A stretch of DNA of 64,000 bases from NCBI RefSeq assembly GCF_901709675.1, contig NC_051104.1, positions 625,001 through 689,000 on the forward strand, given 5' to 3'. Position numbers and translations under genes: made by a program. Positions 33,306 to 50,900 of the stretch are shown here, in pieces (position 1 is the first letter of the stretch; each line of letters begins with the position of its first letter). The DNA is from Syngnathus acus. Lineage: Eukaryota; Chordata; Actinopteri; Syngnathiformes; Syngnathidae. Under the pieces are notes generated by a model. The model had not been told where the DNA came from, did not search any database, and saw only the letters and a program-made list of their open reading frames with translations.

Positions 33306-34878
33306 TCTCTTAAGCTCTTGTATTTGCATGAGAGCAGATTGCACATCACAGTCTAACAGTAGGCGTCTCTCCTATGTGTAATAAAAGATCCAAAAGTCAC
33401 CGGCGGTTGCAGCGAGTGGGCGCAATCACCGCACACCAACACAGCCGTCCATTTCATATCTTATTATTTTTAATTGTCTTTGGCAAATATCGCCTTTCAT
33501 TTGTCCAATTTTTTTTTTTGGCCCTCATATCCGACGCAATCTGTTCCATTTTGTCATGTAAATAAAAGATGCGAGTTGAAAAGAAATCAATTCAAAGTGG
33601 AAGCATCCCACTGGCTTCCTGGCATTCTCATCAAATGGCCCAAAACGAGTTTCACTTCTGCTTTTCTATTGTTCAAAACCTTTCGATGAACAAAAAGCAA
33701 TTTAGCGGCCGATATGAAGGTTATCTCGGACCAGGCCCAAAACATCAAACAGGCCCTACTTGCTCATTATGTGAAGTGTTGTAAAGATGTTTGTTGTATG
33801 TGATCCGAGACGTCCTGCAGTCTGACATGAAAAGCTGGCAGCGTTTAAGAACGATAGTCAAACTTATTCAAACTAAAATGGTGCCTTGCTAAGGCACAAA
33901 ATCCTTTGTTTTATATTTCATTACACCTAAGACTGTGTACTGTATCGTAGGGTTATCTCACTTCTGTTCAACTAGCGCAATAGTTAAGTCATAGCTATAG
34001 TAAATGTTTGTGCAAAAACATATTATAAACATGTCAACTTTAATTCTGCAGAAATAGCTGACTCGTGCCCATACCATTTCAAACAAACTCGTTCAATGAT
34101 TATTGTAAATCTGAAAAGCGGATATCGTGAAGGATGCGATTCCACTCTGGTCATATAGGTGGCAGTAATACACATTACATCACAGTGTCTATCTAGTTAC
34201 ATTTTACTTGAGTATAAACAATAATGCTTTTCTTTTAAAAAAAAAAAAACAATTCCTTGATCTGTCACGGATTAATGGAAAAATATGAAAACCCAACTGC
34301 TTTGCTTACCGTACTTCCTGTCACGATCAGAATTCACCGATTATTCTCGCCTCTCCCCCCTTCCGCGAGGAAAGTCACTAGTTGGAACGTCAGCAGTCCT
34401 CGCCTGTCAAGGCTGTCACAGCTGGACTCTTTGTGCGAGTTGATTAAAATAGAAGAGTCCACAGCTAATTAAAAAGCTCCCCCCGCCAATTTTCTTTTTT
34501 TTTTTAACCGTGAGAGTGTTAAATAAAGGAGCGGGAGAGAGGATACAAACAGCCTCCTGACAGATCGTTCATTTGCAGAAACTCCGGGGCTCCCAGTCGA
34601 CCGGAGCTGAGCGTGAGGGAGTTGAGTGTTGATTTGCACCGCCGAGTCTCACCTCTTTGCACTCTTTGCTCTGGTATCCGTCCGCTGCGGATGGCTTTAA
34701 GACATTAAAGTTCATTTTGCAATTGAATTTCCGTTTATTACGTTATCATAGCGCCCGCAGTGAAGTACCATATCTTCCTTACTTCTATGCATTCCTGCTT
34801 TATCCAGGCCCAAGGGGTGTGGAAGAGACTTTTTTTTTTTTTTAAATGAGGGAAGGCATTAGCTACTGGGTGGTAAGA
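33305..34878. other. No gene recognised
   Basis: Unique-looking DNA. A partial CTCF-like core AGGTGGCAG lies at 34157-34165 (plus). The stretch at 34560-34680 is GC-richer but shows no promoter or exon structure I can defend. Confidence 0.45.
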
Positions 34879-34892
34879 GCTCCCTCTAGAGG
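34879..34892 (-). promoter_or_regulatory. CTCF-like motif, minus orientation
   Basis: GCTCCCTCTAGAGG resembles the reverse complement of a CTCF core (CCCTCTAGTGG). Confidence 0.3.
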
Positions 34893-35116
34893 TAAAAGAC
34901 AAATGGGTGAGAAGTGTCTGGATTTTGAGTTGTTTACCTGCAACCTTTATTGAGTTAAGCTACAATTTGCGTGAGGAAAAATATCAGCACCAAATAAATG
35001 TCCCCAAAGGTGAATGCACCTTCGGCCATCTAGTAGAAGAGTAGTTCATTGCACTGTGCATTGATAAAAATAAACCGTTCATAGATTTGAATGATATTTT
35101 TTCAGCTGTACATCGT
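34893..35116. other. Short spacer with a second minus-strand CTCF-like site
   Basis: At 35023-35036 the sequence CGGCCATCTAGTAG reads CTACTAGATGGCCG on the minus strand, a CTCF-like core. Nothing else is recognised. Confidence 0.3.
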
Positions 35117-35136
35117 CCCCCCCCCCCCCCCCCCCC
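35117..35136. repeat. Run of 20 C
   Basis: A homopolymer C tract followed by TTTCCCCCC. Length is likely polymorphic. Confidence 0.9.
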
Positions 35137-37735
35137 TTTCCCCCCAGCAGCGTCATCGCTTTCATCTTCTGTTGTGTGTCCAGTTGTAAACAGTGGATAA
35201 ATAGTGCAACAAAGAAAACATTGTTTTGGTTGTGATATAAGCAGACGAGCTCCACTCCGTAGGCTGCAGTTGCGCAAACAGTCGGCCTCACGCAACAGTC
35301 GGTCTTCTAAAGCTTTTGTGTGGCCGGCACGTTTTTATGATCCTAATTCTTTCACATATAATGCCAGCATAAATATGGCGTTTCACAGCGGGACCCTCCG
35401 CCGTGGCACGTAAAAAGCGAGGCTCCGCAGTAACAGGTTCACATGCACATCATTTTATGGCCAGCCTATGAATTTTCCCATCGGCAACCTGGCTGTGCGC
35501 TCGGTGCGAGTGCAGGCCACATACTGCGCCTGACTTTTAACGGCGTGGATTTGCGCCTATGATGATTTTAAAGCTTCGGCCCCGACGGTGTAACTAGTTT
35601 GCGCGTGTTAACACTGTTGGCTATTTACTGCCTACGGATGGATTTGATGCAACATGTCGGGCCAATGGATTTCGGAGTCACCGTGAAATATTTAGTCTTT
35701 CATAGATCCGCCTGAATATCTTTTGTACAGTCTTGCTAAGCAGCCTATCAAATTGCAGCACTTGATAGAGCACTTAGTGTTACCGAATCTCATTGCGTTA
35801 CACTTTAACAATGTTCGCCAGCCGCATGGCTAACAGAAGCCTTAAAAAAGTGGTCAGGAGCACCTGTCTTCACAGACGTTAATGAAGGTGCCCGATGACA
35901 GGCGATACCAAAGAAAGTTCGATTTAGATGGCTACGTTCCCGCTCAACGTATCGTTGCTAACCTGACCCGCGCAAGTCAAGTCCATTTTTAGATGGATTC
36001 TTCACTACTAATACTATGGAACACCTTTGCACACCCAAATGCGAGAATGTCAAAGGCACAACATGGGCGGGGGCAAAAGCAGTTGACTAAATCATCCAAG
36101 CCTTTGGCAACAACACGGTGGTGTGTGATTCAGAAACATGTGCTGCCATTTCATCATGCCGAGGGCCAAATTTGGGCGCCTTAAACACCCCGCCAAGGCT
36201 TGATAAATCTGGCTAGCAAAATCTCATTTGCAGAGAGTTAAGCATCTGCAACAGTATTTATCTTCTTCCCCGTCCAAGGGTAATGACTTGGGCACGATGG
36301 ATGAGGGCACAGTCCCGTTGCCTTCAGGTGTAGCCATCTTGAGAAGAAAAAAAAAGAAAGAGACTGGCTGCTCATGACACAACATAAGAAACACATCAAG
36401 CCAGTAAACATACCACCACAGCTGAACAATTGCTTATTAGCATAATTAGCTTGCCTGATCTTACCCTTCATTCCAGAACGTCTGTGATCGAGGGGGGAGG
36501 TTGTTTTTTTTTTGCCCAGCAATTAAACTCGTCTCATTTCATGAAGAGCGAATATTCTTTGGTGTTGAGGGGAAAGCTTTAGGGCACCCAAACTTTAGGA
36601 AAATTAAGGTCCTTTGTGGCAAAGAGACTCGTCTGATGATTGCTAATTACGCAGCCAAACACTTCCTGGTGATAATCGGCGCATGTCTGCGCCCGAAGCT
36701 TATCAAATAACAAGCAAGCAAGTTGATCTGGCGCGGCACGTAGCCATTTTGTGTCTCATACGAGAAAACAGAAAGGACAGCTGAGGACCAAACCGTCTCA
36801 AAGGTCGAGTTCTAGTGGTGTCACGCTATTAATTTATCTTGTAAACATCCCAGCAATTCATATATTTTGACATCATTAGCATGAAGTGACCTCTCATTTC
36901 AATTGATATTTTTTTTGGGGGGGGGGGTATTTCCCTTAAGTCACCACTCAAAGACCTTGTAAAGTTTTCTGAAGAAAGTCATTTAAAAAATGAATTTGGA
37001 CAGTCTGGAATGAAGACGGCGAGCTTCTCTCTGTGCTATGGAGAAAGCTTTCGATCGCACGCACGCACGCGCACACACGCGCGCTTTGAAGTGGATGCCT
37101 GGCCAGTTTTATTCACGCAAAAGTAACCCACCTAGCTAGATTGTAAAGCCTCGATACCGCCGTATACAGTGAGTGAGAGAAATGCGTACGTCATAAATTT
37201 TTTGCAATACATGAGAATGCTTTGGGGTGAATAGCTTCAGTTTACAGTGCAGCAGTAAGAAGACATTTGCCACCATTTCTAAATCTCATTAATTTCATTT
37301 ACGAGTGGAAACCCCCGACTTCCCCACCCCCTAATTGAAACAGATTCCCCGTGGAAGTTGCTGAGGATCACTCCATCCGTAAAAGCCAGCACATTTTGTG
37401 ACCGGATGGAAGATTAGGCCAGACTTTTTACTTAAAGATGCTGCAGATATTTTGGTATGTGCATCTTTGTCTTTAGGATCCCATCTTAGACGTTAAATGT
37501 ATCAGGAAGCCATTAAGTGACTTGGATAATATTTGTTTTACATAAAAAGTCTTTTTGGGGATTATTAGCCGATAAACTCTCTTTGACAAAGCGCAAAAGA
37601 TGTTTTCTGAAGATAAAACATCATCTGTTCTTGATAATTGTAGCCCACGGTAGTTTCTTACGACTTGTTCCGAAGCCTAATCATCCCGGACGCTTGTCGA
37701 GGATGCCAACCCACTCTATTCAAAATGGCTGCCAG
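35137..37735. other. No gene recognised; candidate regulatory block near 36.4-36.7 kb
   Basis: At 36430-36475 the sequence GCTTATTAGCATAATTAGCT and nearby blocks resemble homeodomain-bound enhancer DNA. A T/G run lies at 36910-36928 and a short ACGC/ACAC repeat near 37060-37085. No exon is recognised. Confidence 0.35.
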
Positions 37736-38502
37736 CAGTGTTCCCTCTAAGCTGCGCAGCTGCGCAATTGCGCACTGGTCGCGCAGTCTTTGCGCACAAG
37801 AAACTCCAGGCTGCGCACAAAATAAAATTCAGCATAAACTGATTGATAAATATCTAATGTTAGATGTAATGTAATCTAATTAAGTGGACAAATTATTTTC
37901 TTTCTGTGCCTTTTTGTTGTGTAAATCAGTAATTGACAGGTGTCCAGCCAATGATATGATATGGTTCACTTACGCTACATATATGTATGACACATATGTG
38001 TCCTGCCCATCCGTGCCACGCAGGTTAGCTAGCTAACGACAATGCGGCAGAGTCAAGCGATCCAAATGCTAAATTAGCTAATCATGGCGAAACGAATGAG
38101 AAGCATCCACTCGCCAAGCCAAAATAAATAAGAGATGCAGCAGTTCTTTTAAGATTGGATGGCTGTCGGAGTGTGTGCAACTACAAGAGGAAACGTTGAA
38201 ACTGGGTGAGATTTTCTCTTTTTCGAATGAGAAAGGTCTCCTCTGCAAAACATGCAGTGAAGCCAAAGTGGCGGGCGAGTTTATGGAGGGAAAATATGGA
38301 AGGAATGGAAGTTGGACTACCTCAAGCGTCACATTCAGCAGAAATGTTATTTGAAAGCTGTTGGAATTGTACAAAGACTCAAGATGGGACAGGGGATCGG
38401 TACATTAATGCGAGAGAGCGCAAAAGATCGACAGAAAAGGAACGAGCTGTCACACAAAACAAAATCCGACCCCGAGCAAGTTAAAGTTCTCATTGACAAT
38501 AT

Positions 38503-38546
<44 letters not shown>

Positions 38547-38629
38547 TCTGGTGTTGCACACAGTGGTCCACAGTGTGCACAGGGAGCTTGTGTGTTTGCA
38601 CAGACACTTGAAAATTAGAGGGAACACTG
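37736..38629 (+). mobile_element. hAT-superfamily transposon remnant, 894 bp
   Basis: The ends CAGTGTTCCCTCTAA and TTAGAGGGAACACTG are perfect 15-bp inverted repeats. Flanking 8-mers GCTGCCAG (37728-37735) and GGTGCCAG (38630-38637) match at 7 of 8, a hAT-type duplication. Between about 38238 and 38495 two overlapping frames give a zinc-finger-like LLCKTCSEAKVAGEF, then LDYLKRHIQQK and RESAKDRQKRNELSHKTKSD, the N-terminal region of vertebrate hAT transposases. A frame change near 38300 and an early stop after ATG 38083 disable it. The catalytic domain is absent. A TTTA microsatellite sits at the deletion point. Confidence 0.9.
38501..38545. repeat. (TTTA)n microsatellite inside the hAT remnant
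   Basis: About eleven TTTA units between the transposase remnant and the right end of the element. Confidence 0.97.
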
Positions 38630-40423
38630 GGTGCCAGTCATTTAAGGCCCGCACGCACGCGCCCGCACAGTCTCGCTCTTTAAACTCCCACCAATGCTCC
38701 GCCATATGCCCCTCAGACAGCCCCCCCCTTCCCCTGCTCGCATTGAAAGAGCTTGATTGGAAAGAACTGATTGGAAACAGTCGATCCAAAGGGGGCGTGA
38801 AAAGAAGAAAAAGGTGTCTGTACTTCAAAACATCTTGATTGGCCATGTTTTGCGCGGTGTCCAGATCGTCCGCTGGCGACATCAAAGCTGTCGGGCTCCA
38901 GCTGAGATGTTTATCTGCTTCCAAGTCTTGAAGCCACCCGGCCAAGAGGATCAATAGTGGGCCCTCGCCATCTGTGTCCCATGCTCGGCTCCACGCAAAC
39001 GGTCAGTATCCCGGAGTTCATAGTTAGTGACGCCATTAAACGCGGCCTAATGTCGGGCTGGCCGAGAGCATCGCTGTTGAGGGACAGAAAAGGCAAACGT
39101 CCTCATGTTGGACTCCCAACTAGCTTTCCAGATGTGCCAGGGGTCAAGGGTTAAAGATAAAAGTACCAGGATGTGGCGGCACCCCCACTCCAAGGCAGTT
39201 GCAGTGTGTGCATTCCTCACCGGAGGGGGCCGACGAGCCGAGTGCTTTGCGTTTCTTCTTACGGCCGCTCGCAGTCGGAGGCCTCGTTTCGCCGCCGAGA
39301 GTTACGACACCGCAACTTCTACTTACTGGCTGTGTTTACCAAAAGGTAAAATGTCAGCCACGTTAAAGGTAGCGCGGGTAAGTTGTTCGCTGCTCTTAAA
39401 TTCGCCTCCGACCATCACCGCGGGGGGCGGCCACCGGACGTGTTAAAATCATACGTCTTTTATTAGCTAGCAAAATGAAACGATTTAGCGCCACATCCGT
39501 GATTAGAACGCCTCCAAAGGAATGCGTAGCAGCGAGAAGGGCGGCGGGACTGGTAGCGTTCACCCCCTTGCCTGCCTGGCACCCAGCGCCAATAGAGACA
39601 TCACAACTTGTATTACGTCAATGTCCCCACAGAAATTGGGCTAATTTCACCCAAAAATGCTAATACGATTATTTCAAGTGTGTCAGAGGCTTAATAAGTG
39701 TGAAAATTGGCCTGTCATATGAGACCTGGGAGCGCTGCTAAATTGCGTGATTACAGCGGAAAAGCCTCGACCTGCCTTATTGTTTCTTTACATATCGTAA
39801 TCTGCAAAAATTGAAAATAGATCGGATAACTTCGTTGGGATTCCTAAAAGTGCTAATGTGACAGCGACAACTTTATTTTACAGTATTATGCTAATAATGA
39901 GATTTACTGGCTGTAAAAAAGATTATTGAAATTGCTTCTTTTATGATTCAATTTTAACTTTAAGGTTAAGGGGCTCACCTCCAAAAACTGTACCGGATTA
40001 GTTTCTAAAAAAAAAAAAAGAAAATGATCTAAAAATGTGTGATTACCAGCATGCTAGTTTGTTAATATTTTTAAGACAATTACTGCAGTATTTTTGTACA
40101 TAACAGATTGTAGCTCAGCTGTTGTCAACACTATCCTGCTAATTTTTTTTCCAGTGAGTGGCAATGCAGGTTAAATTATTTTCAGACAAAATCAGAAGCT
40201 ATATTTATAATACAATGTAGTAGGAAAATTATAAACATCATCTATACATATATTTAACCTTTTTTCCGGATTCATAAGGGATTTTAAGGCCATGAACACT
40301 AGGAGGGATTTAGTGAAACACCTAAACAAATAAAATTGCTTAGGCTGAACTTACAAACACAATTTATTTATTTACCCAAAGTCGCACAATTCTCATACCT
40401 GTCACGGGATTGTCAATACAAAT
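38630..40423. other. No gene recognised
   Basis: It is GC-richer to about 39630 and AT-rich afterwards. The open frame at 39105-39446 is GC-rich but has no splice or family support. Nothing nameable is present. Confidence 0.45.
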
Positions 40424-40446
40424 GTATATATATATATATATATATA
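40424..40446. repeat. (TA)n microsatellite
   Basis: About eleven TA units. Confidence 0.95.
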
Positions 40447-40560
40447 AAAAAGGAACAGGGTACTTGGACCTGCATTGCAAATACACTACAAATGTAATTT
40501 TCTGCCATTATGTCGTCTGTTTCAAGCATTTACTTTCCCAAAAGATGGAATTTCTGAGCA
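40447..40560. other. Spacer between microsatellites
   Basis: Nothing recognised. Confidence 0.6.
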
Positions 40561-40562
40561 TG

Positions 40563-40652
<90 letters not shown>
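40561..40652. repeat. (TG)n microsatellite, about 92 bp
   Basis: Nearly pure TG with one CG interruption near 40569. Confidence 0.98.
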
Positions 40653-40653
<1 letters not shown>

Positions 40654-40689
40654 TAGGGGGAGGAGGCTTATTGAAGAGCTACTTTAGCA

Positions 40690-40704
40690 CCGCTAGATGG
40701 CGTC
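40690..40704 (+). promoter_or_regulatory. CTCF-like motif, plus orientation
   Basis: CCGCTAGATGGCGTC fits the vertebrate CTCF core (CCGCNAGRNGGCG) well. It lies 37 bp after the TG repeat. Confidence 0.4.
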
Positions 40705-47062
<6,358 letters not shown>

Positions 47063-47098
47063 GGCTGGGCGGGGCCAGGCGGGGCGGGGCGGGAGGGG
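47063..47098 (+). promoter_or_regulatory. GC-box cluster
   Basis: Three overlapping Sp1-type sites (GGGCGGGGCC, GGCGGGGC, GGGGCGGGAGG) lie in 36 bp, isolated in otherwise AT-rich DNA and 77-112 bp upstream of the long open frame at 47175. No TATA box or clear initiator is seen. Confidence 0.35.
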
Positions 47099-47174
47099 AA
47101 TGAAAAGGGAAAACACACAGATGCAGACAATTGTAGACCTCTGGTAAACCGTTATTATCTGTTAAACTAACGAG

Positions 47175-47948
47175 ATGAAAAGAGTTTATGCAGATTTACG
47201 TTCAAGCGGTTTCTGGCTTTTGCAAGTTTATATATTTTCATTTTTTGTGTGTGTGTTTACATTTCCCCTATCTGGTTTCTGGATAACACCTCCCGTCAAA
47301 CACAACATGGAAATCAAAGGTGTTTTTCCTGTACCCAAAATCCCACCCGAGCTCCAACGCAAAATAGAGATTCTTGTCAGAAAAAGCAAATCTACTTCAA
47401 CGCTTTATGGGGACTTTCCCCGGCCAGTCGGAGTGGAACCGAGTCCAGTTTTCCTTTCATCTGGCGTCGTGCCCAGATCTCATTCGACCCAAAATTATAT
47501 TAAACTATATTGTGCAATCTGTGGAATTGATTCTGAAAATATTTATAATCTGATCGAATCAGTTTTAACATGTTGTGTTGGAAAAAAGGGGCTTTATCCA
47601 AGCATAAAATTAGTATTTATTGACATAGGGAAGCATGCTTTGTGTTGTCTTCTGAGCTCCTGGGGGGAAAGTGTGAAATCTAATAGAGCCGTTCTCAGGG
47701 GGGGGCGCTTTGATCAGCGAGTCTCTAAACAAGCAGCCGCTCCCGAGCGAATCGGAATCCATAGCCTCCGACATGTGCTAGCTATCTTTGCATCTCCACT
47801 GCTGTTTTTGCTAAAGGAGAGTTTTGTATTGGAAACAGCTGAAGCATCTCACAATCCGCCTGAGGCAACATTCTCAAAAAAGTGTCAAGATCCATGGCAG
47901 AAATATTTTCCTTTTTTTTGTTTTGTTTTTTTACCTACTCCACTCTAA
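47175..47948 (+). other. Unexplained 257-codon open reading frame
   Basis: This is the longest open frame in the window outside mobile elements. The N-terminus contains a hydrophobic segment (FWLLQVYIFSFFVCVFTFPL, residues about 13-32) like a signal anchor. A region with PPELQRKIEILVRKSKS follows near residue 60, then Cys-containing stretches (LYCAICGIDSENIYNLIESV, about 112-131) and a second hydrophobic patch near 205-217. I recognise no domain. Codon use is close to local base composition, which argues against coding. A frame this long is uncommon by chance but not impossible in 64 kb. A GC-box cluster lies just upstream. Confidence 0.15.
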
Positions 47949-50900
47949 GTTTCATGTCAGAAATTGCTAAAAATATACATTTGCAACAACACGACGGGCG
48001 TGAAAAGAAGCCACCGTATATACGCTCATCTGTTTCATCCGCCAAGCTGTGCAAAACCACGCTCACCATATCCGTTGATGGTGTTACTGGCAATTTGCAC
48101 AGGATGCCAATAATTAGATATGAAAACCAAAGCGCTCACGGAAAAGAGTTAGGGGATTTTCAACGAGCAAAAAATAACCCTGGAAGTGGCAAAAGTGTGT
48201 GCTGAGCTCTCCAAGATGCAAAGTGGGGTAGCCGCGCCGTGCCAACTCTTACTGTGGCTGCTCTCACACTCTCCAAGGTCACGCAGAAATTGGCTAGTGC
48301 CCACGAGCGTGCCCACGGAGCTCGAGCCCGTCCTGAAATAGCCTTGAGAAGCCCGTGCGATTGATCAGAACGTGTAGAAACAAATGCTCTCCGCAGTGAT
48401 TCTAAAAAAAAAAGCTGGGACATTCAGAGTTAATTAGGGCGAAACTCCAGGTCTACTTTTTATTGCTCACCCTTAACTTCCTTGTTTGAATGATCCAATT
48501 ACCTGAACGTGCTGCAGGCTTCCTGAACACAAAAGCTTTTCTGTTTAACAAAATCAGCATTCTTTTTTTTTCACCGGTTGATGTTCTACACGCTTACAGG
48601 ATGACTTACCAAAAAACCACCAGCCTGACTTTTGTAGAACTTTAGATTTGGGAGAGTGGGCCAAAGATGAACCCAACTCATCATGCGGCAGATCTGCTGA
48701 GCTTGTGATTCTTCACATAGGCACTATGGTCTGCACTTTTTACGGTTGTGCCATTTACAAATAGGGGAGTAAAGATTAGGTTCACGTCAGTCCTGACATT
48801 TCAAGGTTACGAATGGAACAAATCTGTTCTTGAATGGCCTTCTTGAGCAGAGTCACACTTAGATGGAAGTCGAGCCAAGAAAAGACTGTTGTGCCACGAC
48901 CGTGCAGCCGTGACGCCGGCCGGGCTCAACCCACTAAGCATTTCCTTCACATTGGATGCGCTTTGACAAACTGCCTTACTCCATCCACGGTGCTTACGCC
49001 ACATTGCCGGAGCATTAACGCTAGCACCCCGCGGTATGGTCGGCTGGACAGGCACTTGACTGACGGCTCTATTAGACATCATCCAGTCCTAGACTTCGGA
49101 CCATGCCAACTGCTGCTAACACAGTGAAGGGCTGAGGGAGACGACTAAATGGAGCTTCTAAACACACCAGCAAGCACATTGAAAAATGCACCTAAATAGA
49201 TTCATGGGAGGGAATGGCCTCGCATGAACGCACATACAAGAAGTTGGAACGGAAGTAGTCAGGATTTAGCCATGCTTCACCTTTTGTACCCGCCAGGAAC
49301 AATGGCTTAGACAAATACAACACCCAGCTGATCCGCACCCCTCTGATTCTGCTTCTGTGGCGGCTTGTTCCTGGGACCACCATGAAACATTGGGGGGCTT
49401 CTGAAAGGCCGGATCCCGATAATCAGCCTCGAAGGGGGTGGAAATACAATTCATATCGGCGCTCTCCCTGCCAAAGCAACCACTGGAGCAGGAAATGACA
49501 GTGGATGTTTTAATCTTCAATCGTTGAGCACCGCTCTCCCTCAGGCTAGATGGAAGGATCTGCTCGAATGTGACGGCGCTGCCTTCACGCTTTTTTTTTT
49601 TCTTTTTTAACATAAGTGGGGGGAAATCCTTTCTGAATGTCTATTCAACTGCAAAGATGGTTGTACGAACGTCACCAGAGACTCGCTTGTCCTTATTTCT
49701 CACTGCAAATCTCATCTGTGGGTGAGATTGTGGAGATTCTGACCGCACCGGCTCTTCAGGCCCGGCTCGCCACTTCCCTCCTGGGTGACACTATAAACAC
49801 CCCCCCCCCCCCGCGTGCTCTCTGGAACCTGTCATCCACGGCTGCCTGCTCCCTTCCAACAGGACTCAAATGGAGTACGCACGGCGCTGAAATGACATGA
49901 CAATTATTTCCCAACACCTCTCAATGGCTATGTTGCTACCAGTTCTACAACGGATTGGCGTGCTCGAGATTTAATCAAAGCAGCAAGTTTAGGGGCAGAG
50001 TAAAATGGATGACACGGAAGAAAATGGAGTATCTCTGGCCTGTATTCCAGTCACAATGAGCTCAATTTATCAATGTCGATAGGTGCAGCATTTCCGAGAC
50101 AGAAGGGCATGCATATTAATTGAAAATAATCAGATTAAGCGACTGGTCTTTGACATTTTCAAATGGGCACTTTATCTTAATGTCTGCGGAGATGCAAGAC
50201 TGTACAAATCGGGGATCGCGGCTTAATTGCATGTTATCACCTCGTGATTGCCTCGACATTATATAAGACGGTATGGTAATTACTCGGTGACGTCGCGAGC
50301 CAGCCTCGGGGGCCGCAGCTCTCAGGTGCCGACTGAGCCTGAACATCTGGGCGGCACGATTCCGAGTGCTCAGTCAGGATTAGCTACATCGCAGAGGCGT
50401 TAGCAGAAAATGGCCCGACGGCAAGCTCTCGTCATCAAATAGCAAACCGGGAATAGATAGTTCGACGTTGGAAGTGGTCCTCATGGTGTCACTGCCGCCC
50501 ATTTCATGAACAGATGCAGCATGGGCCAGCTGGCTGTACCCCCACCACGACCGCCGCCTTCCTCTCCCCTCCAAAGCCCCATCATATGTTTTCAGCGCTT
50601 GTACAATGCCTGATAAATGTAATGTAAAAGGGGGCTTTGTGTGCAAGGGGAGTGGGGGGCTGACTGTGATTGCTGGTAATAACTGACTAATAGAATAAAG
50701 CAATAACACCAGGCCTCGGGGCTGAGAACGTTGCAACGACAATTTCATACCGCAGATTTATCCTCGTATGGAAATTTGCGTTCCCGTCTGCCGCCGTGTG
50801 AGCGCGTTGGCCTGCTGACTCGAGGTGCTCCTTGCCAAGACGCTTCATAACTCATAAACTCCCCGTGCGGACTGACACGTTGAGCTGAGAAGTGACAAGC

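Noticed and set aside
36839-36860. miR-30-like sequence TGTAAACATCC
   Set aside because: Only the first bases match; the following bases differ and I see no matching opposite arm for a precursor hairpin.
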